Shown here: one piece after another, positions 10,401 to 17,216 of the stretch
How positions within the stretch are numbered: position 1 is the first letter of the stretch
How the letters are laid out: each line of letters begins with the position of its first letter
Assembly (NCBI GenBank): GCA_047619685.1
Contig: JBLHLC010000025.1
Span: 1-61,374 of the forward strand
From: JABDJZ01 sp047619685
GTDB taxonomy: Bacteria; Bacteroidota; Rhodothermia; Rhodothermales; UBA10348
Reading direction: 5' to 3'
Length of the DNA: 61,374 nucleotides
Notes under the pieces: generated by a model
What the model was told of the DNA's origin: nothing
Seen by the model: only the letters and a program-made list of their open reading frames with translations
Databases searched by the model: none
Position numbers and translations under genes: made by a program

Positions 10401-11500
10401 TTAGCTTGATTATGCAACCGGGGGGCGCACTCAGGGCATGGACCGCTGCCGGGACCCTCAAGGATTCCGCCGGCTCAGACGGGCCCCAGCTGCGTGGCGA
10501 GTCCGTCACAGGAGGCCTTTTACCCTCCGGAACACGGTACGCCATCGGTTTCCCGGGCCCGCGCGTGTCTCCCATCGCCAATCTCCAGGCGGTCCATTTG
10601 GACGGATCGGCCACTGGCGGACCCGTTGATTTCTACGTGGAGAATGTCCTTGGTGCAAGACTCGGCTTCGGCGGCGCCACTGCGGCGGCGCAAGTCGCCT
10701 TGGCGGGCGCGTCGACGTTCCGAATCGGCATTCGGCCGGCCGGTTTTTCGGTTACCGCCCCACCGCTTTCGGAAGAGGACGTTACGCTGGGGCCGAATGA
10801 AACTGGCCTCTTGGCGCTGGTGCCCGGCGGGAGCGGACTGGCCATTCACACGTTTCGCCCGGCGTTATCGCCGGGACCGGTTTCGGCGTTTCTGGTAAAC
10901 GGCGTGGGGGGCGGCGTTTCGTCTTATTTCTCGTTTCGTGGCGCCCCTGAGCCGGAAAGACGCTTGCTGCCCGTTGGCGACGGTTTCCTGTTGGACTGGC
11001 CGCAAGGAGTGGCCGACCTCACCGTCCAAGCCGACGGCCCGGGACTGCCCGAATTCTTTCGCGTCGACCTTTCATCGGTCCCTGGCGGGACGGTCGTGCT
11101 GGCGGCCAGCGGGACCCATGGCGATCCGGACAGGCCCCTGCAAATGCGGGCGATTCTTCCGGACGGCTCCGTCATTGCGGCCGCGAATGTCACCGCCACG
11201 ACCTCGGCCCCCGACCTCCCCACGGCCTTCTCCCTCCGCGGCAATTACCCCAACCCGTTCAATCCGGTGACGACCATCGGCTTCGACCTTCCCCGGGCGG
11301 CTTCCGTCGTGCTCCGGGTCTACGATGTCACGGGGCGCCTGGTGGCCACACAGCGCGGCGGTGAGTTTCCGCCGGCTGCCGGGCAAACGCTGCAGTTCGA
11401 TGGATCGCGCCTCGCCAGCGGTATGTACCTGTATAGGCTGGAGGCGTCAGCGCCGGGATATCTGGCATCTGGTTCCGGGCGGCTTGTGCTCATGAAATGA
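4433..11500 (+). CDS. Giant T9SS-sorted beta-helix-repeat surface protein (2355 aa)
   Basis: The start is chosen at ATG 4433 because it gives a clean signal peptide (MYRILATVCLLALAAFSPFTSAG, cut before QS). The first about 100 mature residues (DGDPGNPGTS... SIEDAFNGLESGTVVCMTAGEYFF) resemble the N-terminus of pectate-lyase-like parallel beta-helix proteins. About 2000 residues of degenerate GxLxLxGG/LTLxxGxL repeats follow, consistent with a long beta-solenoid. A Ser/Pro/Gly-rich segment precedes the last about 85 residues, which form a type-A T9SS sorting domain: GNYPNPFNPVTTIGFDLP, then VYDVTGRLV, then SGMYLYRLEA, ending VLMK. The protein is therefore expected to be exported by Sec, translocated by T9SS and anchored or released at the cell surface. 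No catalytic motif was recognised. It is divergent from the giant gene at 1-3982, and a terminator-like hairpin set follows. Confidence 0.9.
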   Translation: MYRILATVCLLALAAFSPFTSAGQSCTAYLNATDGDPGNPGTSPGLAKRSIEDAFNGLESGTVVCMTAGEYFFDGDSDGITLSSPGKSITFVLNAFGGEDSIRLSEGRLVIDAGLVTFKAGTASAMVLGAGVRNVDLGGTSPLLNFLHSVRFGSGAVAFEGVAVTVESIVGVPGAANPDNPSKVAPQDAGIFYGDASIAGALGFEPAPRSIYFTSASERADPPLPADLTGASLIFQNSGRLTLSRDLDLGPGNITLDGAANLRFAGSVSTSTALSIPESFGGSAVFESTLDLSSSDAAVVVDHRGTGSVDVHRLLTSELPDTATPATVQNAGGGRLGIEELASHGSFTAALRNLAGLLELGSPTEPMVLSRGLLNSAAGQTRLLGPVQIRPGSSEDRLGNSGVIDLGPFDLELFSGSGGHAHSGTMRSAGGALALRQGVNLAGRGPLPLVRVLGTDVVLDAAILQGLSLDAGAEALFTEGQVLIDGPVSIGTGAAATFRELEVRQDVVMEDGLITADLVTFEGALTLEAGSLIEALGLAFAGTVPQLVRPAGAVFPALELGGVGVEFLDAFWVDGEIRVEAGAHRLGANVVVDGPVTLVGGTLLAEVPITASFGGLRMNEAADFALPPASELTLGGDLLVGGTGTLALDGVTLLVAASLRLNAQTIRIEELRMGESGPPQTLTVASALRIASSLTLNRGIIGFTQGGSLELLGNLTRTAGAFDSDALEGHLEFSGSTVQRVEGFDGQFLPDTRITGAGVQFASGLEIRGSLSVLSGTSNMTGTTQVTGSLLVSGGLARLGANAALTVAEDAQVKAPGLSGGEGSWLQVAGSVIQVDAGSLALTTGRLVLDGVGDQALGLPDGQVLGGLALLGTGSVARFVGSVTVTLKDLLQVGANDQLDLAASNIQISPPTDGFADVANNGVITQTTGKITLRPAARGSIILGGVGTYGSLTIEMDSDDRTIQLKNGASLRLSGTLDFVVGGIELGQGTLELSNLSGVPAIHRNLADIRPANGTPDGMGLFSDGIPVGPTGIQIYDLAYYGSLTQPVGPGVEFGTNVRALAVTVVDALNEPPVFGFQIATSRFIRGSLKVGEATLLRLDGGVLASTAIGATHVVNGLISGTGTLEMAGSGQLTSANHTARIDHLRVTQVDADSLIIRDVAQIDHLEAAGSVQVEGTQDTFVTEIPDRLEVLGGRLTASSRLEIGTGSSDPRLTLAAGHLIIAPLYSVYTAPGTRITADAASSIQVGQGPESPAGGGRLVLSGNSIIDVVPPIPRLELAEAGQGSLSDDLFLARDLVISESLDHVDGDIFLGSNRLVLDGARWTFDNNGVPFDGDQDAVFGQATGGSVEFIGAGARLDLGTRLSLVLADLRVHLSTPTDTLTVSGNSSILQNSRQFAMEAGVLDLGFSDLILAGVGSDVFRYEGGEIIGSGAPVLPAATAGLLENPGLFPFDNDAYGELVIGGSGATVSLATPARVQNLRLRGDVRLPSSGESLTVTGRLAFGRNGATLFSVASNQLQLGQGVSVVRQGRGVLTHNPLAVGFFDLFYDLDDGDFSGENSLFGTGILSAGNETRALVAGPRNLGILAGGPGNAVDFTTPISLSGTLVVYSGGARFATGALSFKSGGALALVSLDELAPATLTSAGGFSSSGAMPITLSSPFSDLLVSDDLVPPGVAVSELILRAGNASGTRVASVLLQGDRTVGALDVRLGRASHVFNLNGRHLTVQGSAQFGPGIITSGPVAMLEVGDELILDSEATVQGAVSAVAHGEAIIDGRFAGLTLEAHSDVRVRGDLGANVTLLFLGSSQELALDGGSETIAGLTLAQNAAAPTPIVTISSTMPLPVSLILSAQLTLLHGILETGFHELVLPAPPGGFLRTGSTSHVHGTVRRSLPAGFSGTVVFPLGSRSTYRPFQLAFSGLLTGTDLSVRYDDGTPIGVLGLPLAQPGATQPSGGPAAFSWRVTSSVNFARSIAYDVLAGAGGLPAAPLEQLSLIMQPGGALRAWTAAGTLKDSAGSDGPQLRGESVTGGLLPSGTRYAIGFPGPRVSPIANLQAVHLDGSATGGPVDFYVENVLGARLGFGGATAAAQVALAGASTFRIGIRPAGFSVTAPPLSEEDVTLGPNETGLLALVPGGSGLAIHTFRPALSPGPVSAFLVNGVGGGVSSYFSFRGAPEPERRLLPVGDGFLLDWPQGVADLTVQADGPGLPEFFRVDLSSVPGGTVVLAASGTHGDPDRPLQMRAILPDGSVIAAANVTATTSAPDLPTAFSLRGNYPNPFNPVTTIGFDLPRAASVVLRVYDVTGRLVATQRGGEFPPAAGQTLQFDGSRLASGMYLYRLEASAPGYLASGSGRLVLMK

Positions 11501-11535
11501 ACGTAAGCCGGGCGGAGCACTGCTTCTTTTGACTC

Positions 11536-11591
11536 GTGCTCCCGCACTGCTCGGGAGCACACTGAGCGTGGTGCTCCCCTTGGTTTTTTTT
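11536..11591 (+). terminator. Candidate terminator with alternative hairpins
   Basis: GTGCTCCCG (11536-11544) pairs with CGGGAGCAC (11552-11560), a 9-bp stem with a 7-base loop. The same GGGAGCAC (11553-11560) can instead pair with a second GTGCTCCC (11571-11578), which lies five bases before a run of eight T (11584-11591). The second pairing is the better intrinsic terminator for the 4433 gene. The region lies between convergent genes. Confidence 0.6.
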
Positions 11592-11602
11592 CGAGCCTGC
11601 CG

Positions 11603-12409
11603 CTACATCCCCAGCCCAATACCAGGCTTCAGCCGCTCCGGCGAAACAGCCAGGGTCTCACGGCGCACCAGTCTGAACGCCTGGCCATCGAAGTCTCGTC
11701 GCTCCACGACCACTGACTGGCCATCCAGCTCCACAATGTTGTAGGTATTGGCCTCCTTATCCGGCCCTCTCCCACGCGTGGACGTAGCCGTGCCGGCGTG
11801 GATGAGGATGGGCCCTTCGGCCGAACGAACGTTCTGCGCCACGTGAAGATGGCCGGACAAAACCACCTGTACGCGGCTGGCTCGTGCCGACTCCAGCAGG
11901 TCCGATCCGCCCACACAGACGTCCGCCTTGGAGGCGTGAGGCATGGGCGCCACCGGGTGGTGAATGACAAGCACACGCACTTCCGGACCGCCTTTGAATG
12001 CCTCGCGCAGGCGCTCTGCCTGCGCGCTGGTGACCCGTCCTCCCTTCACGGTCTTCCCATGCGCGGAGTTCAGCCCCAACACCCACGCTCCGGGCGTCTT
12101 GACCATGGGTGCAAGATCCCGGTTGATCACCTCCTCGTAGCGGCTGACGGGTGTTTTGAGCCGGCGTAGCGGCCACCACATGGGCCACACATCGTGGTTA
12201 CCGGGCACTACCAAAACAGGCTGCTCGAAGGCCTCGACAAATTCCCGCGCATCGCGATACTGCCACGAGTATGCCCGTTGGGTCAAGTCTCCGCTGATTG
12301 CCACAAGATCAGGCTTGCTCTCGTGCACGTCGTGCAGGAGCGCATCCACGATTTCATTCTTGCGGATCCGCCCAAAGTGGACGTCGGAAATATGCGCGAT
12401 TCGGGTCAC
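11603..12409 (-). CDS. Metallophosphoesterase (class III phosphodiesterase-like)
   Basis: A 268-residue calcineurin-like phosphoesterase. The binuclear metal-site motifs are in order: ISDVHFG (residues 7-13), SGDLT, PGNHD, then VIHHP and LSGHLH. This motif set is typical of the IcC/CpdA-like phosphodiesterase group. The substrate (cyclic nucleotide, phospholipid headgroup or other phosphodiester) cannot be told from sequence. The frame is open further upstream into the E2 gene. GTG 12409 is chosen because the product then begins directly at the family N-terminus (TRIAHISD), with AAGGG about 10 bases upstream and a 16-bp gap after the E2 stop. It is probably the last gene of the pyruvate dehydrogenase transcript; a functional link is not evident. 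No signal peptide, so cytoplasmic. Confidence 0.85.
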   Translation of the reverse strand: MTRIAHISDVHFGRIRKNEIVDALLHDVHESKPDLVAISGDLTQRAYSWQYRDAREFVEAFEQPVLVVPGNHDVWPMWWPLRRLKTPVSRYEEVINRDLAPMVKTPGAWVLGLNSAHGKTVKGGRVTSAQAERLREAFKGGPEVRVLVIHHPVAPMPHASKADVCVGGSDLLESARASRVQVVLSGHLHVAQNVRSAEGPILIHAGTATSTRGRGPDKEANTYNIVELDGQSVVVERRDFDGQAFRLVRRETLAVSPERLKPGIGLGM

Positions 12410-12425
12410 GTGAGAACCCTTGCCT

Positions 12426-13802
12426 CTACAGCAAGAATCCCAGCGGCTCTTCCAGATACTGCTGGACTGTCGCCAGGAATGCGGCACCCAACGCACCGTC
12501 TACCACGCGATGATCACACGACATGGTGAGCTTCATCCGTTTGCCCGGGACGACGGCGCCGTCGACCACAACGGGCGTGTCGCGAATGGCGCCAATGGCC
12601 ATGATGCACGCATTCGGCGGATTGATGATGGCGGTGAATTCCTCGATGCCAAACATGCCGAGGTTGCTCGTTGAGAATGTCGAGCCGGAGAATTCCTCAG
12701 GCTGCAACTGCTTGGCGCGAGCGCGTCCTGCCAACTCCCTGGTCTCTGTAGCAATCTGCGAAAGGCCCTTGCGGTCCGCGTGACGAATTACGGGCGTAAT
12801 GAGCCCGTCGTCGATGGCCACCGCAATGGCCACGTGCACGTCGTTGTGCAGCCGGATCTCACCTTCTGCCTCCATCCAGGACGCATTTACCCACGCATGC
12901 TCCTTGAGCGCCAGCGCGCAGGCCTTGGTGATGAGGTCGTTGAACGAAACCTTTGCCTTCTCCTGAGCGGCCGATATCTGGTTCAGTTGCGTGCGCAGGG
13001 CGATTGCCTTCTCCATCGCCACGTCCACGGTCAGGTAGAAGTGGGGCGATGTGAACTTGCTTTCGCCCAGGCGCCTTGCGATGGCCTTTCGCATCTGTGA
13101 GATGGGCGCAGCCGAGTAGTCTGCGGTGGCCGGGGCCGGAGCGGACGTGCGCGGAGCGCTCGGAGCGGGGGCGCGAGCCGGTGCGGGGGCTGCTTTGGGC
13201 GCGGCGGGGGTTGCGGGAGCGGCAACAGGGGCTGCGCGAGGGACGTCGCCTGCCATGGCGGCCTCGATGTCGCGTTTTATGACCCGACCCTCTGGACCGG
13301 AGCCGGAAACCGTCGCAATGTTGATGCTGTGCTCGCTTGCCATCCGCCGGGCGAGCGGCGAGGCCTTCACGCGGCCGTTGGCGACTGGTTGCGCCGCCGG
13401 AGCCGGCTCGGCTGTTGTCGTATCTGCCGCCGGAGCGGGCTGGGTTGTTGACGTATCCGCGGCTACCTCTGCCTCCGCGGCTGCGGGAGCTTCGGCCGCC
13501 GGGGCGGGCGCGGCTCCATCGCCAGTACCCGAATACCGGGCCAACACGGAAGTGGGGTCCTCGCCAGCTTGCCCGAGGACCGCGATCAGCGCACCGATCG
13601 GCACGGCAGACCCGGCCTCGATCACTCGCTTCAGGAGAACGCCGTCATCGTAGACTTCCAGATCCATGGTTGCCTTATCCGTCTCGACCTGGGCGATCAC
13701 ATCGCCCGCGGCCACGGACTGGCCTTCTTCTGCAAGCCAGGCAACGAGGACACCTTCTTCCATGGTGTCACTCATTTTGGGCATTTCAACCGCTATTGCC
13801 AT
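12426..13802 (-). CDS. pdhC: Pyruvate dehydrogenase complex E2, dihydrolipoamide acetyltransferase
   Basis: A 458-residue E2 with one lipoyl domain at residues 1-80 (ETDKATMD, lipoyl-lysine K43). An Ala/Pro/Thr-rich linker follows, then a peripheral subunit-binding domain at about 149-187 (ASPLARRMA...GRVIKRDI) and a second Ala/Pro linker. The catalytic chloramphenicol-acetyltransferase-like domain covers about 230-458. The catalytic motif SCDHRVVDG carries H431 and D435. It transfers the acetyl group from E1-bound lipoate to CoA. It is encoded behind E1alpha (14876) and E1beta (13866). The dihydrolipoamide dehydrogenase (E3) gene is not in the window. Assignment to pyruvate rather than branched-chain 2-oxo acids rests on the E1 sequences and is likely, not certain. 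Confidence 0.92.
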   Translation of the reverse strand: MAIAVEMPKMSDTMEEGVLVAWLAEEGQSVAAGDVIAQVETDKATMDLEVYDDGVLLKRVIEAGSAVPIGALIAVLGQAGEDPTSVLARYSGTGDGAAPAPAAEAPAAAEAEVAADTSTTQPAPAADTTTAEPAPAAQPVANGRVKASPLARRMASEHSINIATVSGSGPEGRVIKRDIEAAMAGDVPRAAPVAAPATPAAPKAAPAPARAPAPSAPRTSAPAPATADYSAAPISQMRKAIARRLGESKFTSPHFYLTVDVAMEKAIALRTQLNQISAAQEKAKVSFNDLITKACALALKEHAWVNASWMEAEGEIRLHNDVHVAIAVAIDDGLITPVIRHADRKGLSQIATETRELAGRARAKQLQPEEFSGSTFSTSNLGMFGIEEFTAIINPPNACIMAIGAIRDTPVVVDGAVVPGKRMKLTMSCDHRVVDGALGAAFLATVQQYLEEPLGFLL

Positions 13803-13865
13803 CGTAAATCTCGAGATCGTTCAGTTGCTGTCGGGAGGACTCAGGTTCAGGGACCGGGAGGGACG

Positions 13866-14846
13866 CTAGAGGTAAAGAACCTTGCGGCAGGCCTCGTAGG
13901 CATCGTCTTCCTGGGGCATGTAGTATGCCATCAGGTTCTTGGCGTACGGAGCCGGCGTGTCCTTCATCGTGATGCGCTTGATGGGCGCATCCAGGTAATC
14001 GAAGGCGCGCTCCTGTATGCGGTAGGTCATCTCCGAGGAGATGCTGGCGTACGGGTTGGACTCGTCGATGATGACGCATCGGTTTGTCTTCTGAATGGAC
14101 TTTACGATGGTGTCCATGTCCAGCGGCCTGATTGTCCGGGGGTCAATGACCTCGGCGCTGATGCCATCCTTCTCCAGCCGTTCTGCCACCTTCAGGGCAA
14201 TCCAATAGCTCTTGGAGTGCGCCACAATGGTGACGTCGGTGCCTTCGCGGGCGATGCGCGCCTTGCCCAACGGAATCACATAGTCCTCGTCGTCAGACAC
14301 TTCTCCCTTCATGCCGTACATGGTTTCAGACTCCATGAAGAGCACGGGATTGTCGTCGCGAATCGCCGCCTTCAACAGGCCCTTGGCGTCGTCCGGGTTG
14401 GACGGGCAGACAACCTTGAGACCGGGAACGGTTGCGTAGATCGACTCCGTGGACGTGTTGTGCGTGGCCCCCAACTGGCCGGCCGCGCCGTTGGGGCCGC
14501 GGAACACGATGGGCACCCTGAACTGCCCGCCCGACATGTACCTGACCTTGGCCGCGTTGTTTATGATCTGGTCGATCGCAACAAACGAGAAATTGAAGGT
14601 CATGAACTCGATGATGGGCCGCAGCCCGTTCATGGCCGCCCCAATCCCAAGACCTGCAAATCCAGTCTCTGAGATGGGCGTGTCAACCACGCGCTTGGCA
14701 CCAAACTCGTCGAGCATGCCCTCGGAAACCTTGTAGGCGCCGTTGTACTCCGCCACCTCTTCGCCCATGAGGAAGATGTTCGCGTCGCGTCGCATCTCTT
14801 CCACCATTGCGGCGCGGATGGCTTCACGGTACTGGAGAACTGCCAT
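13866..14846 (-). CDS. pdhB: Pyruvate dehydrogenase E1 component, beta subunit
   Basis: A 326-residue transketolase-like E1beta. Family landmarks are MGEEVAEYNGAYKVSEGM near the N-terminus, the TPISETGFAGLGIGAA motif, RGPNGAAGQLGATHNTS, and a C-terminal transketolase domain with EVIDPRTIRPLDMDTI. It forms an alpha2beta2 heterotetramer with the product of the preceding gene and decarboxylates pyruvate using thiamine diphosphate. It starts 29 bp after the E1alpha stop and ends 63 bp before E2, so the three genes form one operon. Length and motifs are normal. Confidence 0.93.
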   Translation of the reverse strand: MAVLQYREAIRAAMVEEMRRDANIFLMGEEVAEYNGAYKVSEGMLDEFGAKRVVDTPISETGFAGLGIGAAMNGLRPIIEFMTFNFSFVAIDQIINNAAKVRYMSGGQFRVPIVFRGPNGAAGQLGATHNTSTESIYATVPGLKVVCPSNPDDAKGLLKAAIRDDNPVLFMESETMYGMKGEVSDDEDYVIPLGKARIAREGTDVTIVAHSKSYWIALKVAERLEKDGISAEVIDPRTIRPLDMDTIVKSIQKTNRCVIIDESNPYASISSEMTYRIQERAFDYLDAPIKRITMKDTPAPYAKNLMAYYMPQEDDAYEACRKVLYL

Positions 14847-14875
14847 TTTTTAGCCTCTCTTCTAAATTTGTCGGA

Positions 14876-16021
14876 CTACGAGATGTAGGGGTAGTCGTCT
14901 TCCTCGTAGATGTCGTCGTAGATCGCACTCAAATCCGGGGCCGGGCTGGCATCGGAGAACTCGACTGATGCCAGAATCTCAGCCTTGACATCATCGTCGA
15001 TAGCATCCAAGGCGTCTACGGTAGACATCTTGTGCTCAATGATGTACGCCTTCAGCCTGATGATCGGGTCCTCATCCTTCTTGGATTCCAGCTCCTCCTT
15101 GGTCCGATACTTCATGGGGTCAGACATGGAGTGACCGCGGTATCGGTAGGTCCGGATTTCCAGCATGGAAGCCTGGTTGTTCCGGGCCATGGCCACGTGA
15201 TCCTGCATGGCCTTTGTCACGGCGAAGACGTCCATCCCGTTCACGAGCGCGGCGGGCATATCGTAGCCGACTGCGTGGCGGGTGAACTCCGTCTCCGCAA
15301 AGGCGCGGTGGACTGCCGTTCCCATGGCGTAGTGGTTGTTCTCAACCACCAGGATCGCAGGCAGTTCGTAGAGGGATGCCAGGTTTGACGCTTCATGGAT
15401 GGCGCCCTGTCCGGCGGCTCCGTCACCGTAAAAGCCGACGCAAACGCCGCCCGTCTCACGGTACTTGTGACCGAAAGCGATGCCTGCGGCCAACGGAATG
15501 TGTGCGCCGACAATGCCGTGCCCCCCGAAGAGCCCCTTTTCCTTGCTGAAGTAGTGCATCGACCCGCCTTTTCCCTTGGAGCAGCCGCCGACTTTGCCAA
15601 ACAGCTCCGCCATGCACTCGTTGGCGCTCATGCCCAGGGCCAGCCCATGACCATGATCACGGTACGCGGTGATGACCGAGTCTTTTCCGATCTCAAGAGC
15701 CGTCGCCGTCCCCGTGGAGACCGCCTCCTGCCCGATGTAGAGATGCAAAAAACCGGCAATCTTCTGCTTTCCGTACATCTGCGCGGCACGCTCCTCGAAG
15801 CGTCGCTGCAACAGCATGTTGCGGTACATACCCAGCACATCGTCTGCCGTCAGACCCAGGTCGTCGTGCCCGTACTTGCCAGCCGGATAGGACGCAAAGG
15901 TCATGTTCAGCTTAACTGGCTTATCCGGGAAAATCTCCGAAGAACCGTTAGCCTGGGCCTTTGTGGTCTTTTTCGCCGGACTTCGACGGCGTGTCGTCGT
16001 CCCTTTAGTTTCACTTGCCAT
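14876..16021 (-). CDS. pdhA: Pyruvate dehydrogenase E1 component, alpha subunit
   Basis: A 381-residue ThDP-dependent E1alpha. The cofactor motif GDG (199-201), 26 residues, then NN (228-229) is intact. RDHGHGLALG (121-130), KGKGGSMHYFS and the active-site loop YRYRGHSMSDP are also present. The frame extends upstream to 16228, but ATG 16021 (MASETKGTTTRRR) is chosen: the extra 69 residues look like untranslated leader and would overlap the divergent sigma gene. The first about 30 residues are a basic Lys/Arg/Ser/Thr tail ahead of the conserved domain, possibly for complex assembly. First gene of the E1alpha-E1beta-E2-phosphoesterase operon. Confidence 0.93.
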   Translation of the reverse strand: MASETKGTTTRRRSPAKKTTKAQANGSSEIFPDKPVKLNMTFASYPAGKYGHDDLGLTADDVLGMYRNMLLQRRFEERAAQMYGKQKIAGFLHLYIGQEAVSTGTATALEIGKDSVITAYRDHGHGLALGMSANECMAELFGKVGGCSKGKGGSMHYFSKEKGLFGGHGIVGAHIPLAAGIAFGHKYRETGGVCVGFYGDGAAGQGAIHEASNLASLYELPAILVVENNHYAMGTAVHRAFAETEFTRHAVGYDMPAALVNGMDVFAVTKAMQDHVAMARNNQASMLEIRTYRYRGHSMSDPMKYRTKEELESKKDEDPIIRLKAYIIEHKMSTVDALDAIDDDVKAEILASVEFSDASPAPDLSAIYDDIYEEDDYPYIS

Positions 16022-16217
16022 TGGATCCCTGTTCAGTCGTGAAGGCCAACACTTTGGGCTCTGCTTGCCAAAGCCGACAGCAGGGAAAAGTATCAATTTC
16101 CGAACATATAAGTCCGGGGTTTGCCGGTTCTTAACCCATTCGGAAGCGCTTCCCATAAAAGGGACCCGCTCACGGGCACCTATTGCCCTATATTGAGGCC
16201 CGTCCAAAAAGCACGCT
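16022..16217. promoter_or_regulatory. Divergent promoter region, pdh operon / sigma factor gene
   Basis: This 196-bp spacer separates the minus-strand pdh operon from the plus-strand sigma gene. On the minus strand, TATATGTTCGG (about 16105-16115) is a weak match to the Bacteroidota -7 box. On the plus strand, CCTATATTGAGG near 16186-16197 could serve the sigma gene. Neither has a clear -33 TTTG partner at ideal spacing. No riboswitch-like structure was recognised. Confidence 0.35.
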
Positions 16218-16844
16218 TTGGCAGCCAAATTTCAAGATTTAACACCGGCAGACCGCACTGCCCCGCCTCCCGGGACCGATCTGGATCTGGAGGCACTCCT
16301 GTCAGGGGACGAGGCCACTTTCGAGCAGCTGGTTCGTCAGGAGTCGCCGCGCCTTTTTAGGATCATCAACCGGATCGTCGAAGATCAGGACGAGGCGCAA
16401 AGCCTCATGCAGGAGACATTCCTGCAGGCATTCCAGCGTTTGGACTCCTTCCGAAGAGAGGCCAAATTCACCACCTGGGTGTATGCCATAGGGATCAATC
16501 TGGCCCGCGGGTCCCTCAGGAAGTCCCGCCGACTCACGGCCCTGGACGAGGCGGCCGTTGAGCGGATGCAGCCCCAGTTTGAGCGCGGCATGTTTGTGGA
16601 CCAGACTGAAACGTGGGATCCGCACAAACTCGCCGAATTATCTCAGCGCAAAGACTTGGTGCATCAGGCAATCGCCCAATTGCCAGAGGATTACCGCACC
16701 GTGCTGAACCTCCGCGATATTGAAGAAATCGATACAGGAGAAGTGGCGCGCATCCTGGATATCTCCAACGGAGCGGTGCGGGTCCGGCTTCACCGCGCAC
16801 GGCAGGCGCTGCGCTCCCTTCTGGATTCTCATTTCCGCGTGTAA
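16218..16844 (+). CDS. RNA polymerase sigma-70 family factor, ECF subfamily (RpoE-like)
   Basis: A 208-residue sigma factor with region 2 at about 41-105 (EDQDEAQSLMQETFLQAF, then FTTWVYAIGINLARG) and region 4 at about 150-205 (LPEDYRTVLNLRDIEEIDTGEVARILDISNGAVRVRLHRAR). There is no region 3, as expected for an ECF sigma. The start is a TTG at 16218 (LAAKFQDLTP); there is no in-frame ATG before region 2, so the exact start is uncertain. An anti-sigma gene follows 29 bp downstream, so the pair is probably one autoregulated unit. The inducing signal is unknown. Redox or metal sensing through the anti-sigma zinc site is a reasonable inference. Confidence 0.9.
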   Translation: MAAKFQDLTPADRTAPPPGTDLDLEALLSGDEATFEQLVRQESPRLFRIINRIVEDQDEAQSLMQETFLQAFQRLDSFRREAKFTTWVYAIGINLARGSLRKSRRLTALDEAAVERMQPQFERGMFVDQTETWDPHKLAELSQRKDLVHQAIAQLPEDYRTVLNLRDIEEIDTGEVARILDISNGAVRVRLHRARQALRSLLDSHFRV

Positions 16845-16873
16845 CCGAAAGGCGCCCTACGTCACCTAGCCGC

Positions 16874-17161
16874 ATGAATCAGTTCCTCTACAGACTAAAG
16901 GGCCTCTTGGGCTCCCGCATGATGGGCGAGCCCAGGTGCGGAGAGGTCAACAGGTTTCTGGCAGAATATGCGGAGGGAAACCTGGACGCCGGGACGTCCA
17001 GGCGCTACGAATCACACCTTTCCAAGTGTCCGCCGTGCGGGACGTACTTCGAGCAGTATCGGGAGACCATCGACTTGGCAAGAAGCTGCCAGGACGTCGC
17101 CCTGCCGGATGATCTGGTTGAACACACGCTGGCGTTTCTCCGGGACAAGCGAGCGGGTTGA
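16874..17161 (+). CDS. Zinc-finger (zf-HC2) anti-sigma factor
   Basis: A 95-residue soluble protein with the ZAS signature H48-x3-C52-x2-C55 (SHLSKCPPC). C22 is a likely fourth zinc ligand. There is no transmembrane segment, so it should act in the cytoplasm, unlike the membrane-spanning zf-HC2 anti-sigmas. It directly follows the ECF sigma gene and presumably sequesters that sigma. By analogy with RsrA/ChrR-type proteins, oxidation or loss of zinc could release the sigma; this is inference from the motif. Confidence 0.85.
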   Translation: MNQFLYRLKGLLGSRMMGEPRCGEVNRFLAEYAEGNLDAGTSRRYESHLSKCPPCGTYFEQYRETIDLARSCQDVALPDDLVEHTLAFLRDKRAG

Positions 17162-17216
17162 AAGGAACCGCAGAGTGAGCGCGACTTAGGAGTGCTTTGC
17201 CCCTGAAACGCAGTCT

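Noticed and set aside
12780..13807. Plus-strand frames opposite E2 (up to 175 codons)
   Set aside because: They arise from the Ala/Pro-rich linkers of E2 and show no conserved features.
13569..14672. 367-codon plus-strand frame opposite E1beta
   Set aside because: Long only because of GC-rich codon bias. E1beta on the other strand is fully conserved.
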